DNA from: Bauldia sp963759235
GTDB lineage: Bacteria; Pseudomonadota; Alphaproteobacteria; Rhizobiales; Kaistiaceae
Direction: 5' to 3'
Length of the DNA: 64,000 nt
NCBI GenBank assembly: GCA_963759235.1
Contig: CAVWYO010000009.1
Span: 124,001-188,000 of the forward strand
Part shown: one piece after another, positions 18,792-27,772 of the stretch
How positions within the stretch are numbered: the first letter of the stretch is position 1
How the letters are laid out: each line of letters begins with the position of its first letter
Notes under the pieces: generated by a model
Seen by the model: the letters and a program-made list of their open reading frames with translations, nothing else
Told to the model about the DNA's origin: nothing
Database searches by the model: none
Program-made: the position numbers and the translations under genes

Positions 18792-19781
18792 ATGAGCATC
18801 CTCGTCACCGGCGGCGCCGGTTATATCGGCAGTCACATGGTCTGGCATCTCGTCGATGCCGGCGAGAACGTCGTCGTCGTCGACAATCTCACCACCGGCT
18901 TCGACTGGGCGGTGGCGCCGGAAGCGAAGCTGTTCGAACGCGACTGCGGCGACCGCGAATCGATGGAAAGTCTCATTGCCGATCATCATGTCGATGCGAT
19001 CATCCACTTCGCCGGGTCCATCGTCGTTCCGGAATCGGTCGCCGATCCGCTCGGTTACTACCTCAACAACACGGTCAAGTCGCGGGCGCTGATCGAGGCG
19101 GCCGTGCGCGGCGGTGTCGGTCACTTCATCTTTTCCTCGACCGCGGCGGTCTACGGGACGCCGGCTGTCTATCCGGTGGCCGAGGACGCGCCGCTAATGC
19201 CCGAATCGCCATACGGGCGCTCCAAGCTGATGACGGAGATGATGCTCGCCGACGCCGCGGCGGCGCACGGCTTCTCCTACGCGGCGCTGCGGTACTTCAA
19301 CGTCGCCGGAGCGGACCCCAAGGGCCGCACCGGCCAATCGACCAAGGGCGCCACCCATCTCATCAAAGTCGCCTGCGAGGCGGCGCTCGGCAAGCGGAAC
19401 GGGGTCACCGTTTTCGGGACCGACTATCCGACGCCGGACGGCACCGGGGTGCGCGACTACATCCATGTGAGCGACCTGGTGACGGCGCATGCCGATGCAT
19501 TGCGCTACCTGCGCTCCGGCCAGCCGAGCCTGGTGGCGAATTGCGGCTATGGGCACGGATTCTCGGTGCTGGAGGTCATCGACACGGTGAAAAGGGTGTC
19601 CGGCCGTGATTTCCCCGTTGAAGTCGGTCCGCGCCGCCCCGGCGATCCCGCTGCGATCGTCGCCTCGCCGCAACGGATCATCGAGCGCCTCGGCTGGGAT
19701 GCACACTTCGACGACCTCGGCGTGATCGTCGAAACGGCGCTCAAGTGGGAAGAGGCGCTCAGCCGGCGAAACCGCCTCTAG
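18792..19781 (+). CDS. galE: UDP-glucose 4-epimerase
   Basis: A 329-residue GalE, interconverting UDP-glucose and UDP-galactose. The NAD motif is TGGAGYIGSH at the very N terminus; the active site is Ser in FSSTAAVYG and Tyr/Lys in YGRSK; the C-terminal part has the PRRPGDPA block common in GalE. The open frame begins 13 codons earlier, but the ATG at 18792 puts the Rossmann strand at residue 2 and matches typical GalE length. It is divergent from galU, whose product supplies its substrate. Confidence 0.93.
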   Translation: MSILVTGGAGYIGSHMVWHLVDAGENVVVVDNLTTGFDWAVAPEAKLFERDCGDRESMESLIADHHVDAIIHFAGSIVVPESVADPLGYYLNNTVKSRALIEAAVRGGVGHFIFSSTAAVYGTPAVYPVAEDAPLMPESPYGRSKLMTEMMLADAAAAHGFSYAALRYFNVAGADPKGRTGQSTKGATHLIKVACEAALGKRNGVTVFGTDYPTPDGTGVRDYIHVSDLVTAHADALRYLRSGQPSLVANCGYGHGFSVLEVIDTVKRVSGRDFPVEVGPRRPGDPAAIVASPQRIIERLGWDAHFDDLGVIVETALKWEEALSRRNRL

Positions 19782-20196
19782 ATGTGAGCCTTTTTTGATC
19801 GGACCACAGTCCCACTTTTGCGATCGACCGGCGACTACGTCGCACAGCTGAAGCCATGCCGCTCCCGGAGCTGGGGCGACCGCCCGCGCAAACACGTCCG
19901 CATGGGCGCCGGGTCGCCTGCCGGCTTAGGTCCGATCGAGTGAACGGTCCCCGGTGTCGGTTGAGGCGCAGGATTTGTCGGAAAAGATGATGGCGTCGTT
20001 TTCGAAGAACGAGCAGATCGCAGTTCTTGCCCGGCGGCAAGAAGGCGCTGGTCCTGAAAGTATTCCTTATGAATCGCATTCGGAAAAAATGGACTTGACT
20101 TGGCGCGTTGGCGACACACTCTTCCCCCCGAAATCGGACGAGCGCCTGTCCGGGATGGACACCTGCGGGCCTACCAGTCCGCCGAGCAACACAAAA
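19782..20196 (+). other. Intergenic stretch, no supported gene
   Basis: These 415 bases between galE and the LuxR-type gene are less GC-rich than the surrounding coding DNA. A T-run follows galE at about 19790, but no good stem precedes it. The regulator's frame is open back to 19954, but those extra residues have no family likeness and atypical composition. A TTGACT at 20095-20100 could be a -35 box, but there is no convincing -10. I see no RNA gene. Confidence 0.4.
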
Positions 20197-21333
20197 ATGC
20201 GCAAACATGGACATCCTGAACTCGATCAGGTGATCGAGGACATCTACGATGCCGCGCTCAATTCGGGGCGGTGGGCGGATACCATTGCCGAGATCGCGGC
20301 ATTTGTGGGCGGCCAGGCCGGTGGCCTCGCCCTCAAAGACACCCTCAGCAAGAACGTCAACGTTTACTACGACGTCGGTTTCGAGCCGGAATGCATCCAG
20401 ATCTACCTGGAGGCATATTCGAAACTCGATCCTCTCGCAGTCGCGCCCACGCTTGTGACAGGACGTGTCGTGGGCGTCCAGGAGCTTGTTCGCTTCGATG
20501 AATATCTGCGAGGACGCTTCTACCGGGAGTGGGCACGACCGCAGGGGTGGCTCGACTCAGCCAATGCCATCATCGAGAATTCGGGGACAAGCAGCACTGT
20601 TCTAAGAGTTGTCACCGATAAGACCCGAGGGGTGGTCGACGACGCAATGCGTCGGCGAATGGCCCAGGTCGTGCCGCATGTGCGCCGGGCGGCTTTGGTC
20701 GGGAAGTCGATGGACCTGAAACAAGCCGAAGCGGCGATGCTCGCCGAAACTTTGGACGGACTGAGTGCCGGACTGTTCCTTGTCGACGCCAAGGGCAGAA
20801 TTGTCCATGCCAACGGCGCCGCGCGGGATATTGTCGCAGCGGATGATGTGCTGCGGTCGGTGGAAGGCCGCCTCGCGGCCCGCGACGCGCGCGTCAACCA
20901 CGTGCTGCGGGAGACGATTGCCCTCACCGACCAGGGTGACGACGCACTCGGCGCCAGGGGGATCGCGCTGACACTTACCGCGCACGACGGCAACCATTAC
21001 GTCGCCCATGTGCTGCCTTTGAGCTCGGGCGAGCGTCGTCGCGCCGGCATTGCCTACCAGGCAACGGCGGCCGTGTTCGTCCGCAAGGCGGAGCTGCAAA
21101 CGCCGTCGGCTGCCGAAGTCATCGGCCGGACCTACGAACTGACGCGCACAGAGCTTCGCGTCCTGCGTGCGGTTGCCGACGAGGGCGGCGTGCCCGAGGT
21201 GGCGCAAGCCCTCGGCATCGCCGAAACCACGGTCAAATTTCACCTCGCCAACATCTATGCGAAGACCGGAGCCAATCGGCAGACGGCTCTCGTCAAGCTC
21301 GTCGCCAGCTTTTCCAATCCGCTGCTCGCATAG
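20197..21333 (+). CDS. LuxR-type helix-turn-helix transcriptional regulator
   Basis: A 378-residue regulator with a C-terminal LuxR/GerE helix-turn-helix from about residue 314 (LTRTELRVLRAVADEGGVPEVAQALGIAETTVKFHLANIY) and a middle PAS-like segment from about 190 (LFLVDAKGRIVHANGAARDIV). The N-terminal part (DQVIEDIYDAALNSGRWADTI) matches a common alphaproteobacterial family of LuxR proteins with PAS-like sensing and unknown ligand. The start at 20197 is chosen by resemblance to such N termini; ATG at 20155 is possible. It lies upstream of the RTX locus and may regulate it, but that is guesswork from position. Confidence 0.8.
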   Translation: MRKHGHPELDQVIEDIYDAALNSGRWADTIAEIAAFVGGQAGGLALKDTLSKNVNVYYDVGFEPECIQIYLEAYSKLDPLAVAPTLVTGRVVGVQELVRFDEYLRGRFYREWARPQGWLDSANAIIENSGTSSTVLRVVTDKTRGVVDDAMRRRMAQVVPHVRRAALVGKSMDLKQAEAAMLAETLDGLSAGLFLVDAKGRIVHANGAARDIVAADDVLRSVEGRLAARDARVNHVLRETIALTDQGDDALGARGIALTLTAHDGNHYVAHVLPLSSGERRRAGIAYQATAAVFVRKAELQTPSAAEVIGRTYELTRTELRVLRAVADEGGVPEVAQALGIAETTVKFHLANIYAKTGANRQTALVKLVASFSNPLLA

Positions 21334-21553
21334 TCGGCTCCGCCGGATAGACGCCGCGCCGCAGCGCCGCCGATGGGCGGGTCGCTTGTTGCGCTCGGCG
21401 GAGCGGGGGCATTCCGTCACGGCATCGTGAACTCCGGCCCGCCGGTTTCCCCTCCGACCGGAGGGGGACGCGTCGTGCCCCAATCGCTATCTGCCCGCCT
21501 CGACACGGATACCTTCCTCCCGAAGGCTCCCGCTTTGAGGACGACGCTTACCG

Positions 21554-21893
21554 ATGACCAGATTCATTGGAACGAACCACGCCGATACGGCTTTCGCCGC
21601 CGCCCACGACAGCGTCTTGAACGGCTTCAGTGGCGGTACGATCCATCACCTCGACGATGCGTCGGCGACACGTTTCTGGGACGTGGCGGCATGGCCCTTA
21701 ATTCGTCGCCGGGCCTGGCAACGACCACATCGATGGCGGCAGCGGCAATGACGCCCTCCGCGGAGGCCCCGGCAACGGCCTGATCAATCCGGCCGGCGCG
21801 CCCGCTCGCGCGCGGCGCAAAGCACACCTCACCGAACCCGTCAAGCACGCACGCCGCGCGATGCGCTGGCCATCCGAATCTTTGCGATTTTGA
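21554..21893 (+). pseudogene. Remnant of an RTX calcium-binding repeat gene, split over three frames
   Basis: Three short stretches in successive frames each carry RTX-like sequence. From 21554 one frame reads MTRFIGTNHADTAF and VLNGFSGGTIHHLDD. From about 21665 another frame reads GDTFLGRGG. From 21702 the third reads GNDHIDGGSGNDALRGG, a run of GGxGxD-type calcium-binding nonapeptides, and remains open to a stop near 21893. No single frame carries a whole gene, so at least two indels are needed to explain it. It sits 13 bases before the longer RTX gene and is probably a decayed paralog or a detached fragment. Sequencing errors in the region are an alternative. Confidence 0.6.
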
Positions 21894-21905
21894 AGGAGAA
21901 ATATC

Positions 21906-23054
21906 ATGACGACGACACCGACCTTCTGGCTCAATGAAACCACCCTCTCGTTCGACACCTCGACATTCGAGCCGCACCTTACGGCACTCGCCGACGACAC
22001 CTTTGCCTTGAGCTGGTCGGCCGGCGGCGACATATTCGGCTTCAAGTTGAACTCCTTCGGGAGCTTCACCAGCGGCAATCTGCTGGCCGATCTGTCGCAG
22101 TCGACCGCCAACCCGCTGAGCGGCGCGCAGCTCATTGAACAGACCGACGGAAGCCTGGTGACTGAGTTCCGTCAGGTCGTCGACGGTGACAACGGCGACA
22201 TTCTCTGGCACGCCGTCGGCGCGGCGGATTCGGCCAGTACGTTTCCCATCGAAGGGACCGGCCAAAGCTTCATTCTGCGTGATGCGGCGGCCACGGCGGA
22301 CGGAAGGTCGGTGGTTGCCATGGAGACGAGCACCGACGGAGTACGACTCTTCACAGAATTGAAGTTCGTGGGCGCGAACGGCCCCACGAACGAAGGCTTC
22401 GGCCTGGTGGGGATCCATCCCGACGAATCGCAAATCAATCCCAGCATCGTTGGCCTCGCCAACGGCAATGTCGCGATCGCCTATGAGAACGTCCATCCCG
22501 ATGCAGCGGGTGGTCCGGGCGAGCATGACATTCGTCTGCATGTTTTTGAGGATGGCGTTGGCGACGTGGCCGATGCCGGCGGCGGCTCGCACGAGGTGCT
22601 GGTCAGCGGATCCGGCCACAACGCGCTTCTGCCGGAGATCGCCCTCCTCAATGGCGGCACGCCGGAGGTGGTCGGCGACGACGCCTTGCTCGTCGTTTGG
22701 CAGGACAATAACGGCATCGAATTCCGCCGCTTCACCGACGAGCGCGCGATACCCATCGACCAGACGTCGCACACCATTACCGGCTCCGCCGGGGGTCTCG
22801 CGCCGCACGTCGCAGCCCTCAACGACGGCGGCTTCATGGTCGAGTGGACCCAGCGCTTCGGCTTCGAGAGCGACGGCTCAAGCGACCTGGGGATCGTCCT
22901 CCAGCGTTTCGACAAAGACGGCAATGCGGTCGGCGACCAGATCATCATCGACAATCCCGGCGACCAAGGACTGTTCAGCGTGGATATGAAGACGCTAAGC
23001 GACGGGCGGGTGGTTCTCGCCTTCAATAACGAACCGGCGACTCCACCGACCTGA
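21906..23054 (+). CDS. RTX-type secreted protein, N-terminal part, ended by a frameshift
   Basis: This 382-residue frame begins with ATG after GAAGGAG and encodes beta-rich repeats such as TALADDTFALSWSA, QLIEQTDGSLVTEF, GLANGNVAIAY and ALNDGGFMVEW, the pattern of RTX proteins that carry a propeller-like region before C-terminal calcium repeats. It lacks a Sec signal, as expected for type I secretion. The frame stops at 23054, but the frame used from 23039 onward continues the protein without a break in sense (GDSTDLTTLDYVILD). One extra base near 23033 would join both halves into a protein of about 560 residues. So the locus is either a frameshift pseudogene or an assembly error. Confidence 0.7.
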   Translation: MTTTPTFWLNETTLSFDTSTFEPHLTALADDTFALSWSAGGDIFGFKLNSFGSFTSGNLLADLSQSTANPLSGAQLIEQTDGSLVTEFRQVVDGDNGDILWHAVGAADSASTFPIEGTGQSFILRDAAATADGRSVVAMETSTDGVRLFTELKFVGANGPTNEGFGLVGIHPDESQINPSIVGLANGNVAIAYENVHPDAAGGPGEHDIRLHVFEDGVGDVADAGGGSHEVLVSGSGHNALLPEIALLNGGTPEVVGDDALLVVWQDNNGIEFRRFTDERAIPIDQTSHTITGSAGGLAPHVAALNDGGFMVEWTQRFGFESDGSSDLGIVLQRFDKDGNAVGDQIIIDNPGDQGLFSVDMKTLSDGRVVLAFNNEPATPPT

Positions 23055-23068
23055 CGACGCTGGATTAC

Positions 23069-23590
23069 GTGATCCTCGATCCGCGCGACAAGACCATCAA
23101 CGGCACCGACGGCGACGATACGATCGTCGGCCGGCTCAAGGCCTCGGTGATCAACGGACTGGGCGGAGCGGATGTCCTCACCGGCATGAACGCCGGCGAC
23201 ACGCTCAGCGGCGGCGCGGGGGCCGATACGCTGATCGGCGGCAAGGGCCGGGATACGCTGTTCGGCGGTTCGGATAACGATACTTTCCGCTTCAACCTGA
23301 CCAATGAGAGCAAGGTCAAGGCCGCCGACCGGATCATGGACTTCCATCACGGCCAGGGTGACCTGATCGATCTTTCGAATATCGATGCCGACACCGAGCA
23401 AATGGAACACCAGGCCTTTCACTTCATCGGCAAGCACAACTTTCATCACAAGGCCGGTGAGTTGCACTATGTGAAGGAGCCCCACAATCACGTGTTCGTC
23501 GAGGGCGACGTCAACGGCGACGGCCGTGCCGACTTCCGCATCGACGTGCATCACACAAATCACATGGTCGCCGGCGATTTCGTTTTGTAG
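23069..23590 (+). CDS. RTX-type secreted protein, C-terminal part with calcium-binding repeats
   Basis: The second half of the frameshifted RTX gene. It contains nonapeptide repeats (INGTDGDDTIVG, GLGGADVLTG, LSGGAGADTLIGGKGRDTLFGGSDNDTF) and then a C-terminal domain ending DFRIDVHHTNHMVAGDFVL, a usual RTX type I secretion tail. The coordinates start at the first GTG, but no ribosome site precedes it and the sense extends upstream to 23039 in the same frame, so it is unlikely to be a gene of its own. Histidine-rich stretches (HFIGKHNFHHKAGELHYVKEP) stand out. No type I exporter genes lie in the window. Confidence 0.65.
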   Translation: MILDPRDKTINGTDGDDTIVGRLKASVINGLGGADVLTGMNAGDTLSGGAGADTLIGGKGRDTLFGGSDNDTFRFNLTNESKVKAADRIMDFHHGQGDLIDLSNIDADTEQMEHQAFHFIGKHNFHHKAGELHYVKEPHNHVFVEGDVNGDGRADFRIDVHHTNHMVAGDFVL

Positions 23591-23870
23591 GCGCGAGCTC
23601 ATAAATTGCGGTCCGTGGCGGTAAACCCGCCGCGGATCCGCACCGCCCATCAGCCGCCTCGCTCTTACCGAGCACAACCTGTTCAGGCTCCACGGCTGGG
23701 CCGACCGGACAGTCGCAGTTCGCCTGAAATTCTTTACGCCCTGTTAATGCAACGCATCGCCAAATTGCGACAACCCAACATCGTTAAAGGGGGGTTGCCG
23801 CGCCCCCCACGCCAGATGCTATAGCTTTGCGGATTCGGGCAGGCGGCGGCTCGGACGAAAGGCGGTTATC

Positions 23871-25109
23871 ATGACCACCGAGAACTCCATAAGCTGCCGT
23901 TTCCGGCGGTGCACGGGCTTCCCGCTGGCGGGCCTGGCGCTTCTGAGTTTCGTCGAGGTGGCCGCGGCAGCGAGCCCGTCGCAATGGGTCCATTCGTTCT
24001 GGCCAACCGCCAAGGCGGCGGGCGTCTCGTGGGCCGTCTATGATGCCGCGCTCGGCAACTTCACTCCCGATCCCGAGGTTCTCAAGAAGGCCGGCTCGCA
24101 GTCGGAGTTCAAGTCCCGGATCTGGGACTATCTCGACATCACGGTAACCGACGAGCGCATCGCCAAGGGCCAGGCCGAGCTCGTGCAATACGCCTCGGCG
24201 CTCGACAGCATCGAACGGCGCTACGGCGTCGACAAGTACATTATCGTCGCCATCTGGGGGATCGAATCGCATTACGGCGAGGTGCTCCAGGATCCCGATA
24301 TCGTCAAGGGCACCATCCGCTCCTTGGCGACGCTCGCCTATGACGGCGGGTCGCGGGCGAAGTTCGGCCGCACCCAGCTGGTGGCGGCGCTGAAGATTCT
24401 TCAACGCGGCGACGTCACGCCGCAGGCGATGACCGGCTCATGGGCCGGCGCCATGGGCCATACCCAGTTCATTCCGACCACCTACAACGCCTATGCGGTC
24501 GATTTCGACGGCGACGGCCGGCGCGACATCTGGCATTCGCCGGTCGATGCGCTCGCCTCGACGGCGGCCTATCTCGACAAGATGGGCTGGCAGGCAGGCC
24601 AGACCTGGGGCTACGAGGTCGAGCTCGGCAGCGGCTTCGACTATCGGATCGCCGAGAAGGGCGGCAGCCGTTCGCTCGGTGAGTGGCAGAAGCTCGGCGT
24701 TCGCCGGGTCGGCGTCAAGCCCTTCCCCCGGCTGGGCGATTCCGCAACGCTCTTTCTGCCGGCCGGCGGGCAGGGGCCTGCCTTCCTCCTCATCAAGAAT
24801 TTCAGCGTCATCAAGCGCTACAACGCCTCGACCGCCTATGCCCTGGCCGTCGGCCACCTTGCCGACCGGTTGCGCGGCGGCGGACCGTTCGAGGCGGCGT
24901 GGCCGCGCAACGAACGGCCGCTGACGACGGCCGAGAAAGAGCAGCTTCAGCGTCTGCTCGCGGCGCGCGGCCATTATGATGGCCCAATCGACGGCAAGAT
25001 CGGTAGCGGCAGCCGCACCGCGATTCGCGCCTATCAGATGAAGATCGGTATGGTCCCCGACGGCGTCGATTCGGTGAAGGTCTTGCAGCAACTGGAAGCC
25101 GGCTTGTAG
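23871..25109 (+). CDS. Lytic murein transglycosylase (MltB family) with peptidoglycan-binding domain
   Basis: A 412-residue exported peptidoglycan-cleaving enzyme. A signal peptide covers about residues 1-35 (cut near VAAAAS). The MltB domain has the catalytic Glu132 in WGIESHYG and the block GAMGHTQFIPTTYN near 205. The C-terminal 60 residues are a PG_binding_1 domain (LQRLLAARGHYDGPIDGKIGSGSRTAIRAYQ). Length and order match the alphaproteobacterial soluble form. The DUF459 gene follows after 65 bases, a recurring pairing consistent with a cell-wall role. Confidence 0.92.
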   Translation: MTTENSISCRFRRCTGFPLAGLALLSFVEVAAAASPSQWVHSFWPTAKAAGVSWAVYDAALGNFTPDPEVLKKAGSQSEFKSRIWDYLDITVTDERIAKGQAELVQYASALDSIERRYGVDKYIIVAIWGIESHYGEVLQDPDIVKGTIRSLATLAYDGGSRAKFGRTQLVAALKILQRGDVTPQAMTGSWAGAMGHTQFIPTTYNAYAVDFDGDGRRDIWHSPVDALASTAAYLDKMGWQAGQTWGYEVELGSGFDYRIAEKGGSRSLGEWQKLGVRRVGVKPFPRLGDSATLFLPAGGQGPAFLLIKNFSVIKRYNASTAYALAVGHLADRLRGGGPFEAAWPRNERPLTTAEKEQLQRLLAARGHYDGPIDGKIGSGSRTAIRAYQMKIGMVPDGVDSVKVLQQLEAGL

Positions 25110-25174
25110 GCTGGCGGCGAGGGACGCGGGCCGGGGGGCGTCCTGGCCAATAAACGGACTGGTGCTCTTCGTAG

Positions 25175-26521
25175 ATGTCCCTCAGGCTGATTCTTGCCTC
25201 GTTCGCTGCGCTGATCGCGCTGGCGCTGGTCGTGCCCGACATGGAACCGGTCGCGGCGCAAAGCATCCAGTACGCCCAGGCCCAGAAACGCCCCGGCCTC
25301 TTCGAACGGCTATTCGGCCCGCGCAACGCACCGCCGAACAGCGTGCAGAAACGGGCGCCGCTCTTTCACAAGCGGGCCCCGGTGACGCGCAAAAAGACGA
25401 CGAGCCGCGCCCCGGCGCCGCCGGCGGTCCCGATCGTCCAGGTCCAGCCGAAGGATCCGAACGCCCGCAAGATCCTCGTCGTCGGGGACTATGTCGCCGA
25501 CGGCGTGGCCTGGGGCCTCGATCAGGCGCTCGCCAAGGAACCCAAGCTCGCCGTCGTCGACCAACATGACGGATCGTCGGGTCTCGTGCGGACGGACCAC
25601 TACGACTGGAACAAGGAAATCCTCAAGATTCTCAATGAAGAGACCCCCGACCTCGTCGTGGTCGTCCTCGGCGCCAATGATCGACAGGACATGCGCGACG
25701 GCAATCAGCGCTATCCGCTCCACTCGGATAAATGGGAAGAGATCTACAATCACAGGATCGACAATCTTGCCGATACGCTGAAGGTATACGGCCGGCCCTT
25801 CTTCTGGGTCAGCGTGCCGCCGGTGCGGGGCACCTCGGCGACGGCAGACGCCGCCTATCTCAACGGTCTGTTCAAGCCGCATGTGGAAAAGGCGGGCGGC
25901 TATTTCGTCGACGTGTGGAACGGCTTCACCAATGCCACCGGCCAATACATCACCACCGGGCCGGACATCGACGGACAGAACAAGGCGCTGCGAACCGGCG
26001 ACGGCGTGAACTTCACAAGCGCCGGAAAGCTGAAGCTCGCCTACTATGTCGAACGCGACATCCGCCGCGCCACCGGCATCGGGTCCGGCACCGTCGATCT
26101 TCTGCCCGCGGTGACCCAGTCAAGCACGATCGAGGTCGGCCCCGACGGCGAGAAGCGGCTGGTCGGACCGGTGATATCGCTGTCGGATCCGCTGCCCGGC
26201 GCCAGCGGCGAACTGGCCGGCAAGCCCGTGTCGGTTATCCTCGATCCGGTCAACGGCCTGCCGGTCATCCCGGTGAAGCCGCCGCTCGCGGTAGCCGTGG
26301 AAAACGACGAGACGCCGCAACTTCGTCTGGTCGTGAAGGGCGAGGCACCGGCGCCTTTGGCGGGCCGGGTCGACGATTTCGCCTGGCCGCCGTCGAAGCG
26401 CGCCAGCCAGATTTTCGTCGCGCCGCAGGGCGACGCGGCCGAGGGAGAGGCGCCGCCGCCTGATGCCGGAGACGGCGGTGGCGAGGCCTCGCTCACCCCG
26501 GTGTCCAAATCGTCGCAGTGA
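25175..26521 (+). CDS. DUF459 (SGNH-fold) exported protein
   Basis: A 448-residue protein with a signal peptide (about 1-28), a proline-rich basic linker to about 95, an SGNH/GDSL-like DUF459 domain (about 98-310) and a low-complexity C terminus. The SGNH blocks are altered: block I reads VVGDYVADG with Tyr106 where the serine nucleophile would be, block III is intact as LGANDRQDM, and the last block reads GDGVNFTSAG, with Asn where the catalytic His is expected. Hydrolase activity is therefore doubtful. It lies just after the lytic transglycosylase gene and probably acts in the periplasm on the same structure. Confidence 0.85.
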   Translation: MSLRLILASFAALIALALVVPDMEPVAAQSIQYAQAQKRPGLFERLFGPRNAPPNSVQKRAPLFHKRAPVTRKKTTSRAPAPPAVPIVQVQPKDPNARKILVVGDYVADGVAWGLDQALAKEPKLAVVDQHDGSSGLVRTDHYDWNKEILKILNEETPDLVVVVLGANDRQDMRDGNQRYPLHSDKWEEIYNHRIDNLADTLKVYGRPFFWVSVPPVRGTSATADAAYLNGLFKPHVEKAGGYFVDVWNGFTNATGQYITTGPDIDGQNKALRTGDGVNFTSAGKLKLAYYVERDIRRATGIGSGTVDLLPAVTQSSTIEVGPDGEKRLVGPVISLSDPLPGASGELAGKPVSVILDPVNGLPVIPVKPPLAVAVENDETPQLRLVVKGEAPAPLAGRVDDFAWPPSKRASQIFVAPQGDAAEGEAPPPDAGDGGGEASLTPVSKSSQ

Positions 26522-26533
26522 ACGAAAAGCCGC

Positions 26534-27577
26534 TCAGGCCGGCTCTTTCGCCTCGACCTCCTGCCTGACGATGCCGGCGCCGGCGACCATCGCCTGGAGC
26601 TTGCCGAAGGCGACATCGCGCGGCAGGTACTTCATGCCGCAGTCCGGCGCCACGATGATGTTCTTGGCCGCCACGTAAGGCAGGGCCTTGCGGATGCGCT
26701 CGGCCACCTTTTCCGGTGTCTCGACGGTCATGTCGTGCAAGTCGATGACGCCGAGAATGACGGTCTTGCCGGGGAGCTTCGCCAGCACCGACGTATCGAG
26801 GTTCGACTGCGCCGTCTCGATCGAGATCTGCTTGAGCGGAGCGGCGGCCAGCTCGGGAAGGAACGAATAGCCTTCCGGCCGGACATGGATGATCGCGGCA
26901 TAGCCGAAGCAGATGTGGAGCGCCGTGGTGCCGGTCAGGCCTTCCAGCGCGCGATTGACGGCGGCGAGCCCGTACTCGCGGGCCTTCTCCGGCCGCGCCT
27001 GCATGTAGGGCTCGTCGATCTGCACGACGTCGGCGCCGGCGGCGAACAGATCCTTCATCTCCTCGTTGACCGCGGCGGCATAGTCGAGGGCCATCTCGGC
27101 GAGGTCGCCGTAGTAATCGTTCTGCGCCTGCTGCGACATGGTGAAGGGACCGGGCACCGTCATCTTCACCATGCGGTCGGTATTGGCCTTGAGGAATTCG
27201 AGGTCGCGCACTTCGACCGGATGTTTCCGCCGGATCGGGCCTACGACGCGAGGTACCGGATTCGGATGGCCGCTGCGGTCGAGGGCGGTGCCGGGGTTGT
27301 CGATGTCCACACCTTCGAGCGCCGTGGCGAACCGGTTGGAATAGCTCTCCCGACGCATCTCGCCGTCGGTGATGATGTCGAGGCCGGCGCGCTCCTGGTC
27401 GCGGATGGCGAGGAGAGTGGCGTCATCCTGAGCCTGGTCGAGCCATTCCGGCGCGACCCGCCAGAGCTCGGTGGCCCGCACCCGCGGCGGAAAGCGCCCG
27501 GCGAGCTTGGCGTGGTCGATGAGCCAGTCCGGTTGTGCGTAGGAGCCGACCAGGGAGGTCGGGAAAAGCTTGTTCAT
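26534..27577 (-). CDS. Cobalamin-independent methionine synthase (MetE C-terminal) family protein
   Basis: A 347-residue single-domain homologue of the catalytic half of MetE. Zinc-ligand motifs are seen in ALHICFGYAA (His and Cys) and in VAPDCGMKYLP (Cys); the block DGEMRRESYSNRF and VVQIDEPYMQ are typical of the family. Such stand-alone proteins move methyl or related groups between a thiol and a carrier; some act in catabolism, not methionine synthesis. ATG at 27577 has GGAGG eight bases upstream, excluding the longer frame start. It is convergent with the DUF459 gene, 12 bases apart. Exact substrate unknown. Confidence 0.87.
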   Translation of the reverse strand: MNKLFPTSLVGSYAQPDWLIDHAKLAGRFPPRVRATELWRVAPEWLDQAQDDATLLAIRDQERAGLDIITDGEMRRESYSNRFATALEGVDIDNPGTALDRSGHPNPVPRVVGPIRRKHPVEVRDLEFLKANTDRMVKMTVPGPFTMSQQAQNDYYGDLAEMALDYAAAVNEEMKDLFAAGADVVQIDEPYMQARPEKAREYGLAAVNRALEGLTGTTALHICFGYAAIIHVRPEGYSFLPELAAAPLKQISIETAQSNLDTSVLAKLPGKTVILGVIDLHDMTVETPEKVAERIRKALPYVAAKNIIVAPDCGMKYLPRDVAFGKLQAMVAGAGIVRQEVEAKEPA

Positions 27578-27772
27578 GGTGGATTTCCTCCCGGCAGATG
27601 CGGGAAACCTAGGCCAAGGCCGAACGGCTGTCACCGTGCACCGCGACGCCGGCGCCGCATGGCGGCGGTCTTGAGCAGAACGCCTGGCGATCCTGATCGG
27701 GGACTATCGCGGTCGAAGCCGGGAAAATCGCACAGGACTCGACGGCTCGTGCGGTTGCTCAGCGAAGCCGTC

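Noticed and set aside
19954..20196. Extension of the LuxR-type protein by 81 residues
   Set aside because: The extra residues lack likeness to the family, and the usual N terminus begins near 20197.
21449..21466. CCCCTCC-GACC-GGAGGGG hairpin after the LuxR-type gene as a terminator
   Set aside because: A perfect seven-base-pair stem, but over 100 bases past the stop and without a T-tract.
23789..23808. GGGGGG/CCCCCC dyad before the lytic transglycosylase as a terminator
   Set aside because: The stem is only six base pairs and no T-tract follows on either strand.
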